From positions 16,935 through 80,934 of the forward strand of contig JALUYA010000017.1 of assembly GCA_027018875.1 (NCBI GenBank): 64,000 nt of DNA. Reading direction: 5' to 3'. Position 1 is the first letter of the stretch. Each line of letters opens with the position of its first letter. The DNA comes from Gammaproteobacteria bacterium. Its GTDB lineage: Bacteria > Pseudomonadota > Gammaproteobacteria > JAKDMP01. Positions 50,517 through 58,782 of this stretch are shown here, piece by piece. Both the position numbers and the translations under genes were made by a program. The notes below the pieces were generated by a model. It did not search any database and was not told the DNA's origin. It saw only the letters and a list, made by a program, of their open reading frames with translations.

Positions 50517-50810
50517 TCACCGTGTCGCGGTCTTCTTGCGTGTCGCGGTCTTCTTGCGTGTTGCGGTCTTCTTGCGTGTTGCGGTCTTCTTGCGTGTTGC
50601 GGTCTTCTTGCGTGTTGCGGTCTTCTTGCGCGTTGCGGTCTTCTTGCGCGTTGCGGTCTTCTTGCGCGTTGCGGTCTTCTTGCGCGTTGCGGTCTTCTTG
50701 CGCGTTGCGGTCTTCTTGCGCGTTGCGGCCTTCTTGGCTAGTACCTTACGGCGTGCGGCCTGCGAACGGGCGATAACTTTCTTTTTAGCAGTAGTTTTCC
50801 CGGTTGCCAT
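50517..50810 (-). CDS. Histone H1-like repetitive basic DNA-binding protein
   Basis: 97 aa: MATGKTTAKKKVIARSQAARRKVLAKKA followed by 11 x ATRKKT plus ATR; Lys/Arg/Ala/Thr-rich like bacterial H1-like/AlgP tails; promoter and terminator flank it. Confidence 0.85.
   Translation of the reverse strand: MATGKTTAKKKVIARSQAARRKVLAKKAATRKKTATRKKTATRKKTATRKKTATRKKTATRKKTATRKKTATRKKTATRKKTATRKKTATRKKTATR
50520..50726 (-). repeat. Tandem array of 18-bp units encoding the ATRKKT repeats
   Basis: Near-identical 18-bp units (plus strand cgYgtYgcggtcttcttg), about 11.5 copies. Confidence 0.97.
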
Positions 50811-50846
50811 GAACAGATCTCCCTGGAAGTTGAAAGCTCAAGTCGA

Positions 50847-50876
50847 AGTATAGATACATTTGCATAAAAATGTCAC
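50847..50876 (-). promoter_or_regulatory. Candidate sigma70 promoter for the H1-like gene
   Basis: Minus strand GTGACA - 18 bp - TATACT, about 37 bp upstream of the start codon. Confidence 0.6.
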
Positions 50877-51370
50877 CTCATACCTATTACTGATGCGAAA
50901 AAACACCAAATAAGTTTGGTTCGCATGCATGCTGTGGGCAAAATGGCTAATGCAATTCCAATGGCTGTTGCTTCCCGGTATGGCCGATAGTCGGCTTTCC
51001 CGGTACCGGAAAATAAACCATCAAATTCGGTATCGTTCCGCGGGATGGTAAGGCTGAGCGGCAGGCATGGCAGCGGATGGGCCCGCCATCCCCCGGCGCG
51101 TGGCGTCAGATCGAGTGTTTGGCTTGTAGCGGAGATTTCACGGATTAAATCGAGTCGGACCGGGATGGGCGCCGGATGCAATCCACGGCTTTCCCACGCT
51201 GCCCGACATAGCGCAACTTGAATGGTGAAAAAGGCGTTGCCCCAACTCGCATGTTGCGCGGATGGCTCCGGACCCGGTAATTGCATTCCCCCCCTATATG
51301 GTGATGCCATTGCGTTTCAGGTCGGCAGTGCCAATTCACCGGGTTCGGACTGTAGAATCCGGTAAGTCAC

Positions 51371-51973
51371 TTACACGGGCTCTTGCCGGAGTGGGTTGAT
51401 CACAAGGGTCTGTGCTTCGACTACCACCAGATCGAGTGGTACATCCCACGGCGCTGTTTGCAGCATCTCCTGTTGTTGCCAAGCATAAGCATATCCACAC
51501 AACACCGGGAGGCTTGCGGGACGATCGAGTTTAAACGCAAAGGTGCGGTCGTAATAGCCGGCGCCACTGCCGAGGCGATTCCCCCGGGAATCAAACGCCA
51601 GCAAAGGGACAATCACGAAATCCAACTTCTCGGCCGGAATCGATTCATCCGTTTGCGGTTCCGGAATTCCGAAGCGATTCGGTTGCATGCTTGCCTGGGG
51701 GCTCCAGGGAGAAAAAACCATGGTGTCGGCATCTGTAATTCTGGGTACGAATACCTGTTTCCCGCGGGTAATGGAATCGGCAAGTACAAGACCGGGATCA
51801 AGTTCGCTTGCCACCGCGAGGTACCCGCCAAGGCACCGCGCCCGCCGATACCCACACTGGGCAATGATCTGCTCGGCGGCTTGTTCCGCGGCCGATTGCC
51901 GCCGCTGCGGGGCGATGTTGTGGCGGCGTTGACGAAGTGTCCGCCGTAAAAGTATTCGGGAATCGGTTGACAT
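51371..51973 (-). CDS. 5-formyltetrahydrofolate cyclo-ligase family protein
   Basis: MSTDSRILLRRTLRQRRHNI; VIVPLLAFDSRGNRLGSGAGYYDRTFA; the ORF track N-terminal extension (to 52093) runs into the 6S RNA. Confidence 0.92.
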   Translation of the reverse strand: MSTDSRILLRRTLRQRRHNIAPQRRQSAAEQAAEQIIAQCGYRRARCLGGYLAVASELDPGLVLADSITRGKQVFVPRITDADTMVFSPWSPQASMQPNRFGIPEPQTDESIPAEKLDFVIVPLLAFDSRGNRLGSGAGYYDRTFAFKLDRPASLPVLCGYAYAWQQQEMLQTAPWDVPLDLVVVEAQTLVINPLRQEPV

Positions 51974-51980
51974 GAAAATG

Positions 51981-52163
51981 GGTATCCTCCGCGCGCGCCG
52001 TTGCCAGTGGTACCCTTGAACCAAAGGTTCAAGGGGGAATGGACCCCGACGACTCAAGCTTACCGCCACGAGGCGGTTCTGCTCACCGTACATCGACGGT
52101 CATATTCCAATTGCAGATCAGGTTCGAAGGGTTAGCACCGACATCGAACGCCGCAGAGGATAC
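51981..52163 (-). ncRNA. ssrS: 6S RNA
   Basis: Between zapA and the 5-FCL gene (conserved ssrS locus); closing stem TATCCTC...GAGGATA; 3' arm hairpin CCCTTGAACC-TTT-GGTTCAAGGG matching the E. coli 6S CCUUGAACC...GGUUCAAGG element. Ends estimated from pairing. Confidence 0.88.
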
Positions 52164-52235
52164 ACGAAAATGATGCGCGTTTCGGACCTTGTTTTCAAGC
52201 CCCCCGGTCGATGGGCGGAAAACCAGGCATTTTGG

Positions 52236-52526
52236 TCATGTTTCCGTCGCGGCCAGGGCCAGGCGTAGATGTTCCAGGCGCTGGGTGACGGCCTGGCCCA
52301 GCCTGTCACTGAAGGCCTCTGCTTCCAGGTTTTGATAAGCCAGATTCAGGGCAACCATCACCGCGATGCGTTCGAAACCGATTAGTTTGCCGCTGTCGCG
52401 GACTTCCTCCATTCGCTGATTAAGCAGATCGGCGGCTTTGAGCAATAACTGCCGCTCTTCGGGCGGGCAGGCGACCCGGTATTCGCGATCCAGAATGTGC
52501 AGGCTGACTTGCCGGGGATCGCTCAT
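52236..52526 (-). CDS. zapA: Cell division protein ZapA
   Basis: VSLHILDREYRVACPPEERQLLLKAADLLNQRMEEVRDSGKLIGFERIAVMVALNLAYQ. Confidence 0.93.
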   Translation of the reverse strand: MSDPRQVSLHILDREYRVACPPEERQLLLKAADLLNQRMEEVRDSGKLIGFERIAVMVALNLAYQNLEAEAFSDRLGQAVTQRLEHLRLALAATET

Positions 52527-52753
52527 GTGGCCCGTTCCAAGCCCTTTAGACGGGCTATCATCGATTCCACCCGATTTTGAACGATGGCATTTTTGTTCAG
52601 CAATTGTGCCCGTTCGGCACTGACGGCATGCAGCCGGTTGGCCAGCTGGCGGTTTTCCTCTTTGAGCCGCCGCACCTCATGCGTCAGGCGGTTGATCTCC
52701 CGCTCAATATGCGAGAACTCGGTTTCCAAATTTTCCGGTAATCGTATATCCAT
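52523..52753 (-). CDS. ZapB-like coiled-coil protein (TIGR02449-type)
   Basis: EREINRLTHEVRRLKEENRQLANRLHAVSAERAQLLNKNAIVQNRVESMIARLKGLE; upstream of zapA. Confidence 0.82.
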   Translation of the reverse strand: MDIRLPENLETEFSHIEREINRLTHEVRRLKEENRQLANRLHAVSAERAQLLNKNAIVQNRVESMIARLKGLERAT

Positions 52754-52962
52754 GGTCGAAACTATAGGCGCAGAAAGGCCTGGGCGCAAGCCGGGATCCC
52801 ATCCCGCCGCTCGCCGCCGTGCGCGGGCGGGTAGGCCATTAAATAAACCCATCTCCGAGCGCGAAAGCCCGCCGCCCGCGGCGGGCTTGCCACGAGCAGG
52901 CATCGCATAACCGGCAATCGGGCGTATGGTGACAATCGAAAACTTCATTATAATGCTTGAAT

Positions 52963-53520
52963 ATGAGTGATTACGATCTTGCCTGGCAAAGATTCCTCTC
53001 CTGGCTGAAAGACCCCATCGCCGCCGCTACGGTACACGGGTTTATGTTTGGTGTGCTTGCCTCGGGGTACTCGGCCGAGGCCGCAGCGAAGCTGGCGGCC
53101 GCCGAAGAACCCGGAACTGGGAATGGGGAAGAATCGATCATCGCCCTGGCGCGGGTGAGCGCGGAAGAATTGTCGGCGGGACAGTTGACGTTTCAATTAT
53201 GCCTGCCCGAGGACACGGCAGAGCTTGTCTCCCGGGTTCAGGCATTGATAGCCTGGGTCCGAGCATTTCTATCCGGCTTCGGCTCGGGAGGGGAGAAACT
53301 GCGGCGGCTCGATGCCCCGGAGCGCGAAATGCTCCATGACCTGGCGACAATAGCCGCGGGAGCCTCTGTAGATGAAGACGGAAATGAACAGGACGAACAG
53401 GCCTATTCCAACGTAGTCGAATACGTACGCCTTGCGGTGCAGAACCTGTATCAAACCATGGACCACCTGCAACGTGGCAGAATGGATCATCAGGATTGCC
53501 CCATGGCGGAAAAACGATGA
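52963..53520 (+). CDS. ygfB: UPF0149 / YgfB family protein
   Basis: VHGFMFGVLASG; AWVRAFLSGFGSG; EYVRLAVQNLYQTM; immediately upstream of pepP. Confidence 0.85.
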   Translation: MSDYDLAWQRFLSWLKDPIAAATVHGFMFGVLASGYSAEAAAKLAAAEEPGTGNGEESIIALARVSAEELSAGQLTFQLCLPEDTAELVSRVQALIAWVRAFLSGFGSGGEKLRRLDAPEREMLHDLATIAAGASVDEDGNEQDEQAYSNVVEYVRLAVQNLYQTMDHLQRGRMDHQDCPMAEKR

Positions 53521-54824
53521 ATCAGCAGGAATTTAAACGGCGGCGCTCGGCGCTGATGCGGATGATGGGCAAGGGTTCGATCGCGATTATTCCCGCGGCC
53601 GGCGAGAAGCTGCGCAATAGCGATGTGACCTACCGATTTCGCCAGGATAGCGATTTTCAGTATCTGACCGGGTTCCCCGAACCCGATGCAGTGGCGGTGC
53701 TGATTCCGGGGCGCAAACAGGGTGACTATGTCATGTTCTGTCGCGAGCGGAACCCCGAACGCGAAACCTGGAACGGACGCCGCGCCGGTCCCGAAGGGGC
53801 GGTACGCGATTATGGCGTGGCCGATGCCTTTCCGATCGGCGACATCGATGAAATCCTTCCGGGGCTGATCGAGTCCCGGGACCGCGTTTATTACACAATG
53901 GGGGTATTCGCGGAATTTGACCGCCGCGTAATCGGCTGGTTGAACAACCTGCGAGCCCGTACCCGGGGCGGTGTTCAAACCCCCAAAGAAATTATTGTAT
54001 TGGAGCATCTGCTGCATGATTTGCGCCTATACAAAAGCCGCGCGGAGATCCGGATGATGAAACGAGCGGCCGCCATTTCGATGGAGGCCCATCGGCGCGC
54101 CATGCAACGCGCCCGGCCGGGGTTATACGAATACGCGCTCGAGGCTGAATTTCAGGGTTATTTCTGTGCGCAAGGTGCCCGCGAAGCCTACGGAATCATC
54201 GTCGGTTCGGGCGAAAACGGCTGCATCCTGCACTATGTCGAAAATAATCGACGGATGCAGGAGGGAGACCTGGTGTTGATCGATGCCGGATGCGAGTGCG
54301 AAGGCTATGCCGCGGATATCACCCGCACCTTTCCGGTCAATGGCCATTTCACACCCGCGCAGCGCGCGATCTATGACTTGGTACTTGCCGCACAGAAGGC
54401 GGCCATTGCCCGGTGCCGCCCGGGAAGACGGTTCAACGAGGCGTATGAGGCCACCGTCCGGGTGATTACCCGGGGGCTTCTCCGCCTGGGGCTGCTCAAA
54501 GGGCGGTTGAATTCGCTGATCCGCGATGAAGCCTACCGCAGATTTTACATGCACCGCGCCGGGCATTGGCTGGGGCTTGACGTACACGACGTGGGGGATT
54601 ACAAGGTAAGCGGCGCCTGGCGCGAACTGGAACCCGGTATGGTACTTACGATCGAACCGGGAATCTATATTCCTCCGGGCAGCCGCGGCATAGCGAAAAA
54701 ATGGCAGGGAATCGGGATACGGATCGAGGACGATATCCTAGTCACGGCCGATGGCCCGGAGGTGTTGACGCAAGGCCTGGTGAAGGAAGCCGATGCAATC
54801 GAGGCATGGATGCGGGCGGTATGA
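53517..54824 (+). CDS. pepP: Xaa-Pro aminopeptidase
   Basis: NQQEFKRRRSALMRMMGKGSIAIIPAAGEKLRNSDVTYRFRQDSDFQYLTGFPEPDAV; HRAGHWLGLDVHDVGDY; GMVLTIEPGIYIP. Confidence 0.95.
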   Translation: MNQQEFKRRRSALMRMMGKGSIAIIPAAGEKLRNSDVTYRFRQDSDFQYLTGFPEPDAVAVLIPGRKQGDYVMFCRERNPERETWNGRRAGPEGAVRDYGVADAFPIGDIDEILPGLIESRDRVYYTMGVFAEFDRRVIGWLNNLRARTRGGVQTPKEIIVLEHLLHDLRLYKSRAEIRMMKRAAAISMEAHRRAMQRARPGLYEYALEAEFQGYFCAQGAREAYGIIVGSGENGCILHYVENNRRMQEGDLVLIDAGCECEGYAADITRTFPVNGHFTPAQRAIYDLVLAAQKAAIARCRPGRRFNEAYEATVRVITRGLLRLGLLKGRLNSLIRDEAYRRFYMHRAGHWLGLDVHDVGDYKVSGAWRELEPGMVLTIEPGIYIPPGSRGIAKKWQGIGIRIEDDILVTADGPEVLTQGLVKEADAIEAWMRAV

Positions 54825-56029
54825 GCAGCGACGGCATTGCGGGAGCGATCGTGGCCGGTGGTGGGTTGGCCGGGTGGCTTGCCGCCCTGGTGCTGCTCCG
54901 CGCCGGGCATCGGGTGATACTGGTCGAGGCCGAACCCAGGACGAATAGCGGTGACGGGCGCAGCCTGGCCCTGTCTTATGCCAGCGTCCGGGTGCTGGAG
55001 ACACTCGGGCTATGGCCAAACCTGGCTGTAAAGGCCGCCCCGATTCGGCAGGTGCATATTTCGCAGGCGGGCCATTTCGGAACCTTGAATTTTTCGGCCG
55101 CGGAGATGGGCGCTTCCGCCCTCGGATGGGTGGTTCCCGCCGAGGCGGTGCTGGAAGCGTTCGAGCGCGCCGCCGCTGCCGCCGGTGCGGACTTGATATG
55201 CCCCGCCAAGGTACTCGAGGCGCCGATCGACGAGCGCGGCGGCCTGCGCCGGGTGGAGATCGAAAGCGCAGAATCGCGCAAGAATCTACCCACACGTCTC
55301 CTGCTGATCGCCGATGGCGCCGACTCGGCGCTGCGCCAATCCGTGGGAATCGCCCACCGGCGGCACGACTACCATGCCCAGGCCCTGGTCACCACCGTGG
55401 CGGCGACCCGGCCACAACCGGGGATTGCCTATGAGCGCTTTACTACGGCGGGAGTGCTGGCGTTATTGCCGCGACCCGGAGACAAGAAGGGCCTGGTCTG
55501 GACACTGGCCTCGGGATTGGCCCGGGACTGGGCGGACGAACCGCTCGAGCGGATTCTGCACCGCGCGGAGCGGGCGATCGGCGGCCGGCTGGGCCGGATG
55601 AGTCCCGCCGCGCCGCTGCGAAGGTTTCCGCTCGTCGGCATATTCGCCCAATCCCAGACGGCCCGACGTGCCGTGGTAATCGGCAATGCGGCGCACAGCC
55701 TGCATCCGGTGGCCGCACAGGGACTGAATCTGACCATTCGCGATATCGCTACGCTGGCCGAGTGCCTGACCGCGGAACCGGATCCCGGTGCAGATGCCGT
55801 GCTGAAGCGCTATTCACATTCCCGGCGTGGGGACCAACGCCGCACCATGGCCTACACCGGGTTAGTTCGTCGCCTCGGCGAACTGCGCTCCCCGCCGGCG
55901 GCGGCCATGCGGGCGGCCGGGTTGACCCTTGCCGACCTGAGCCGCCCGTGCGCACGTAAACTGGCGCGTCAGGGCATGGGCCTTGTCCCCCGTCCTCTGC
56001 CGGCGATGGTCCGGGGGGTACCCCTGTGA
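54821..56029 (+). CDS. ubiH: Ubiquinone biosynthesis FAD hydroxylase UbiH-like
   Basis: AIVAGGGLAGWLAALVLLRAGHRVILVEAEP; VVIGNAAHSLHPVAAQGLNLTIRDIATLAE; downstream of pepP. Confidence 0.92.
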   Translation: MSSDGIAGAIVAGGGLAGWLAALVLLRAGHRVILVEAEPRTNSGDGRSLALSYASVRVLETLGLWPNLAVKAAPIRQVHISQAGHFGTLNFSAAEMGASALGWVVPAEAVLEAFERAAAAAGADLICPAKVLEAPIDERGGLRRVEIESAESRKNLPTRLLLIADGADSALRQSVGIAHRRHDYHAQALVTTVAATRPQPGIAYERFTTAGVLALLPRPGDKKGLVWTLASGLARDWADEPLERILHRAERAIGGRLGRMSPAAPLRRFPLVGIFAQSQTARRAVVIGNAAHSLHPVAAQGLNLTIRDIATLAECLTAEPDPGADAVLKRYSHSRRGDQRRTMAYTGLVRRLGELRSPPAAAMRAAGLTLADLSRPCARKLARQGMGLVPRPLPAMVRGVPL

Positions 56030-57240
56030 GAGGAGTCGAAACGGAGATCGCCATTGTCGGAGCGGGCCCTGTGGGTGCCACGCTGGCGCTGGCACTGGAA
56101 CGCAGCGGTCTCAGCGTAGCGCTGATCGAAGCCCGCGAGCCCCGGGGCTGGCATCGCCAGGAGATGGACCTGAGAGTATTCGCGTTGTCACACGCGGCCC
56201 GGAACATCCTCACGCGTCTCGGCGCCTGGGAGCGGATCGCCGCCTCGCGGGTGTCTCCCTACCGGGCAATCGAGGTGTGGGATGCGGCAAGTTCCGGGCG
56301 AGTGTGCCTGAGTGCCGCCGAGGTGGATGAGCCGGATTTGGGTCATATCGTTGAAGGCAGCCTGCTCACCGAGGCGCTGCTCGAGCGGGTTCGGGCCGCC
56401 CCCGACATCGGCCTGCACGCCCCCGCGGCCCTGGAGCGGGTAAGCAGCGAACCGGACTACGCCGAGCTGGTTCTCGACAATGGCAAACACCTGAGGGCCT
56501 TGCTGGTCGTGGGCGCGGATGGAGCCCGTTCCCGGGTACGCCGGTTCGCGGGAATCGAACTGAAGGAATCGACCTACGGACAACACGCGATCGTGGCCCA
56601 CCTCGTTCCCGAAAAGCCGCATGGTGAAGTGGCGCGGCAGGTATTTCATCCGAACGGCCCGCTGGCCCTGCTGCCGCTTGCCGACGGCCGGGTCTCCATC
56701 GTCTGGTCCACGACCCCGGAAGAGGCCGAGCGACTGCTTGCGGTGCCGGAAAACGAATTTTCGCTGGCGGCGACCGAGGCCAGCGAAGCGAAACTTGGAA
56801 CCCTGAGGCTGGCGAGCGAGCGGGCCGCCTTTCCGCTCATCCGGCTGCATGCCCAAAGCTATGTCGCCCCGCGGGTAGTCCTGGCGGGTGATGCCGCCCA
56901 TGTCGTTCATCCACTCGCCGGGCAGGGCATGAACCTGGGGTTGCTGGATGCCGCGGCGCTTGCCGAGACCATCCGGGATGGCCGCCGCAACGGCTATGAC
57001 CCCGATGACTTCCTGGTGCTACGGCGCTACGAGCGCTGGCGTCACGGGGAAAATCTCGCCATGCAGTCGGCCTTTAGCGGTTTCAAGGAGTTGTTCGGGG
57101 CACGCCTAGCCCCGGTGCGGGCATTTCGTGGAGCAGGCATGCGCCTGTTCGACAACACGCCCCCGGCCAAGCGCCTAGCCATGCGCATTGCGCTGGGCAT
57201 TGCCGGCGACTTGCCGGAGTTGGCTAAACCGATCGACTAA
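56026..57240 (+). CDS. Ubiquinone biosynthesis FAD hydroxylase UbiI/VisC family
   Basis: IAIVGAGPVGATLALALERSGLSVALIEAR; VVLAGDAAHVVHPLAGQGMNLGLLDAAALAE. Confidence 0.92.
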   Translation: MRGVETEIAIVGAGPVGATLALALERSGLSVALIEAREPRGWHRQEMDLRVFALSHAARNILTRLGAWERIAASRVSPYRAIEVWDAASSGRVCLSAAEVDEPDLGHIVEGSLLTEALLERVRAAPDIGLHAPAALERVSSEPDYAELVLDNGKHLRALLVVGADGARSRVRRFAGIELKESTYGQHAIVAHLVPEKPHGEVARQVFHPNGPLALLPLADGRVSIVWSTTPEEAERLLAVPENEFSLAATEASEAKLGTLRLASERAAFPLIRLHAQSYVAPRVVLAGDAAHVVHPLAGQGMNLGLLDAAALAETIRDGRRNGYDPDDFLVLRRYERWRHGENLAMQSAFSGFKELFGARLAPVRAFRGAGMRLFDNTPPAKRLAMRIALGIAGDLPELAKPID

Positions 57241-57360
57241 GCGCCTGCCGAGCCGGGTGAAAGCCTTTTTTGCACGGTAAAAAGGGCATTTCCGCCGCTG
57301 TTACACGGCGGCGGAACACTCCACCAACAACGCCGGCTCCGGTCACGGCAAGTATTGCGG

Positions 57361-58632
57361 TCAGTGCCTGGTTTCCGTGCGTATGGCCAACTGGTTCAAC
57401 AGGCTGCTATAAAGCAGCTCGATGCGGGTGTCGTCCACGGTATGGTGTGAACGATTCACGGTCAAGGAAACGCAATAGCGGTTCCCGGTTTTCGCTACCA
57501 GCCAAGTGGTGAGATTCAGCACCCCGGGCTCGGAGCCACCCTTGAAAGCGATGCGCTTCCAGGCGGCGGGATCGGCCAAGCCACCGCCGGGGTTGACACT
57601 CATCAGTGGGAGATGCTGCACCTTGCGCATCAGGTTGCACAGTTGATGAACATTGAAGAACCACTCGACCCGCAAGGCAAGCGGGCCTTGATCAAATGCC
57701 TGCTGCATCTTCCCAAGCGTGGGGCGAGGCAGGGCGTCGACCGCTTCCAACAGATCCCGGCGGGCCTTGCCGGCGGCGGCGAGATACCGGATGAGCAGGG
57801 GTTTGTTGTCCGGCAGCTTCAGCTTGAAGGCTTCCAGCGGAGTGAGAAAGGGGCGGTCTTGCGCCGGGGCCTCGGCCTCCACCGCGCGCCGGCCAAGGAT
57901 GCGGATCAGCGCCGTGGCGGCGGTATTGTCGCTGATCGAAATCATCAGCGTGGCCAAGGTATGCAGGGTCAGTGCGGAACCATCCGGCCAGTTCTGCAAG
58001 ATACCGCTGGGCAAGGCCTTCCAGCGACGCTTGAGGTGAACGATCTCGGCCCAGTGGTGCCGGCCCTGCTTGATCTGTTCTTGCAAGGCGGCCAGCACCG
58101 CGAGCTTGGAGGCCGAACCCACGGCCAGGGGCGTGTCGGCATGGTAGGCGACCAGGGATCGGCCATTTTCGAGGACCAAAAGGCTGCTTGTGCCCGCGAG
58201 TCGGCGCACCCGGTGGATGATATCGGTGAGCGAGGAGGCGGTAGGCGCAATCTGGAACACGCGCAGGCCGCGGATACGCCCGTGGATATCGAGCGCGATA
58301 TTGGCGCGGGCCGTACCCCGGGTAAATATCAGCGTGTACGGATTTGCGGAGCCCCGGACCTTGCGGAACGCGCCGAGCGTCGCTTCGAGCCCCTTACGCA
58401 CCGCGAACAACCGGGCGGGCGGCACGACCTTTAGGAATGACTGTGTAAACCACTCCGATTCGATCTTCGAGCTGGAAAATACCCGGCTCAAGACGACCTT
58501 GGGCCTAGGCGCAGTGGTGGCAGGTGCAGCAGGCAAGGCGGGGAACCATATGAGCAACCCAAATAATGGGAATAACACAATCCTCTGCATACACGATCCT
58601 CCCCGCATGAGGTGGAGAATAAGGGCCGCCAT
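57361..58632 (-). CDS. Secreted class A beta-lactamase-fold serine hydrolase
   Basis: AVGSASKLAVLAAL (SxxK), SDNTAATALIRILG (SDN), AFKGGSEPG (KGG/KTG); N-terminal signal peptide and extra domain. Confidence 0.8.
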   Translation of the reverse strand: MAALILHLMRGGSCMQRIVLFPLFGLLIWFPALPAAPATTAPRPKVVLSRVFSSSKIESEWFTQSFLKVVPPARLFAVRKGLEATLGAFRKVRGSANPYTLIFTRGTARANIALDIHGRIRGLRVFQIAPTASSLTDIIHRVRRLAGTSSLLVLENGRSLVAYHADTPLAVGSASKLAVLAALQEQIKQGRHHWAEIVHLKRRWKALPSGILQNWPDGSALTLHTLATLMISISDNTAATALIRILGRRAVEAEAPAQDRPFLTPLEAFKLKLPDNKPLLIRYLAAAGKARRDLLEAVDALPRPTLGKMQQAFDQGPLALRVEWFFNVHQLCNLMRKVQHLPLMSVNPGGGLADPAAWKRIAFKGGSEPGVLNLTTWLVAKTGNRYCVSLTVNRSHHTVDDTRIELLYSSLLNQLAIRTETRH

Positions 58633-58782
58633 GGATTAAACATATCACAACACCCTGGCAAGTGCGGCGCACCACGGTGTTTTCCTAGGTGCGATCCGGC
58701 AGGCTTTCCTTCAAGGCGGTGATGTTATCCGAAGAAAATAGTGTTATATTGAAATAATACACCGAGTTAAAGGATCGCCTGA

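Noticed and set aside
50520-50726. Possible CRISPR array
   Set aside because: Contiguous 18-bp tandem units without spacers, encoding in-frame hexapeptides; no cas genes nearby
50360-50853. Plus-strand ORFs of (SCVLRS)n and (RVAVFL)n repeats
   Set aside because: Read-through of the 18-bp tandem repeats in other frames; the minus-strand basic frame has start, promoter and terminator
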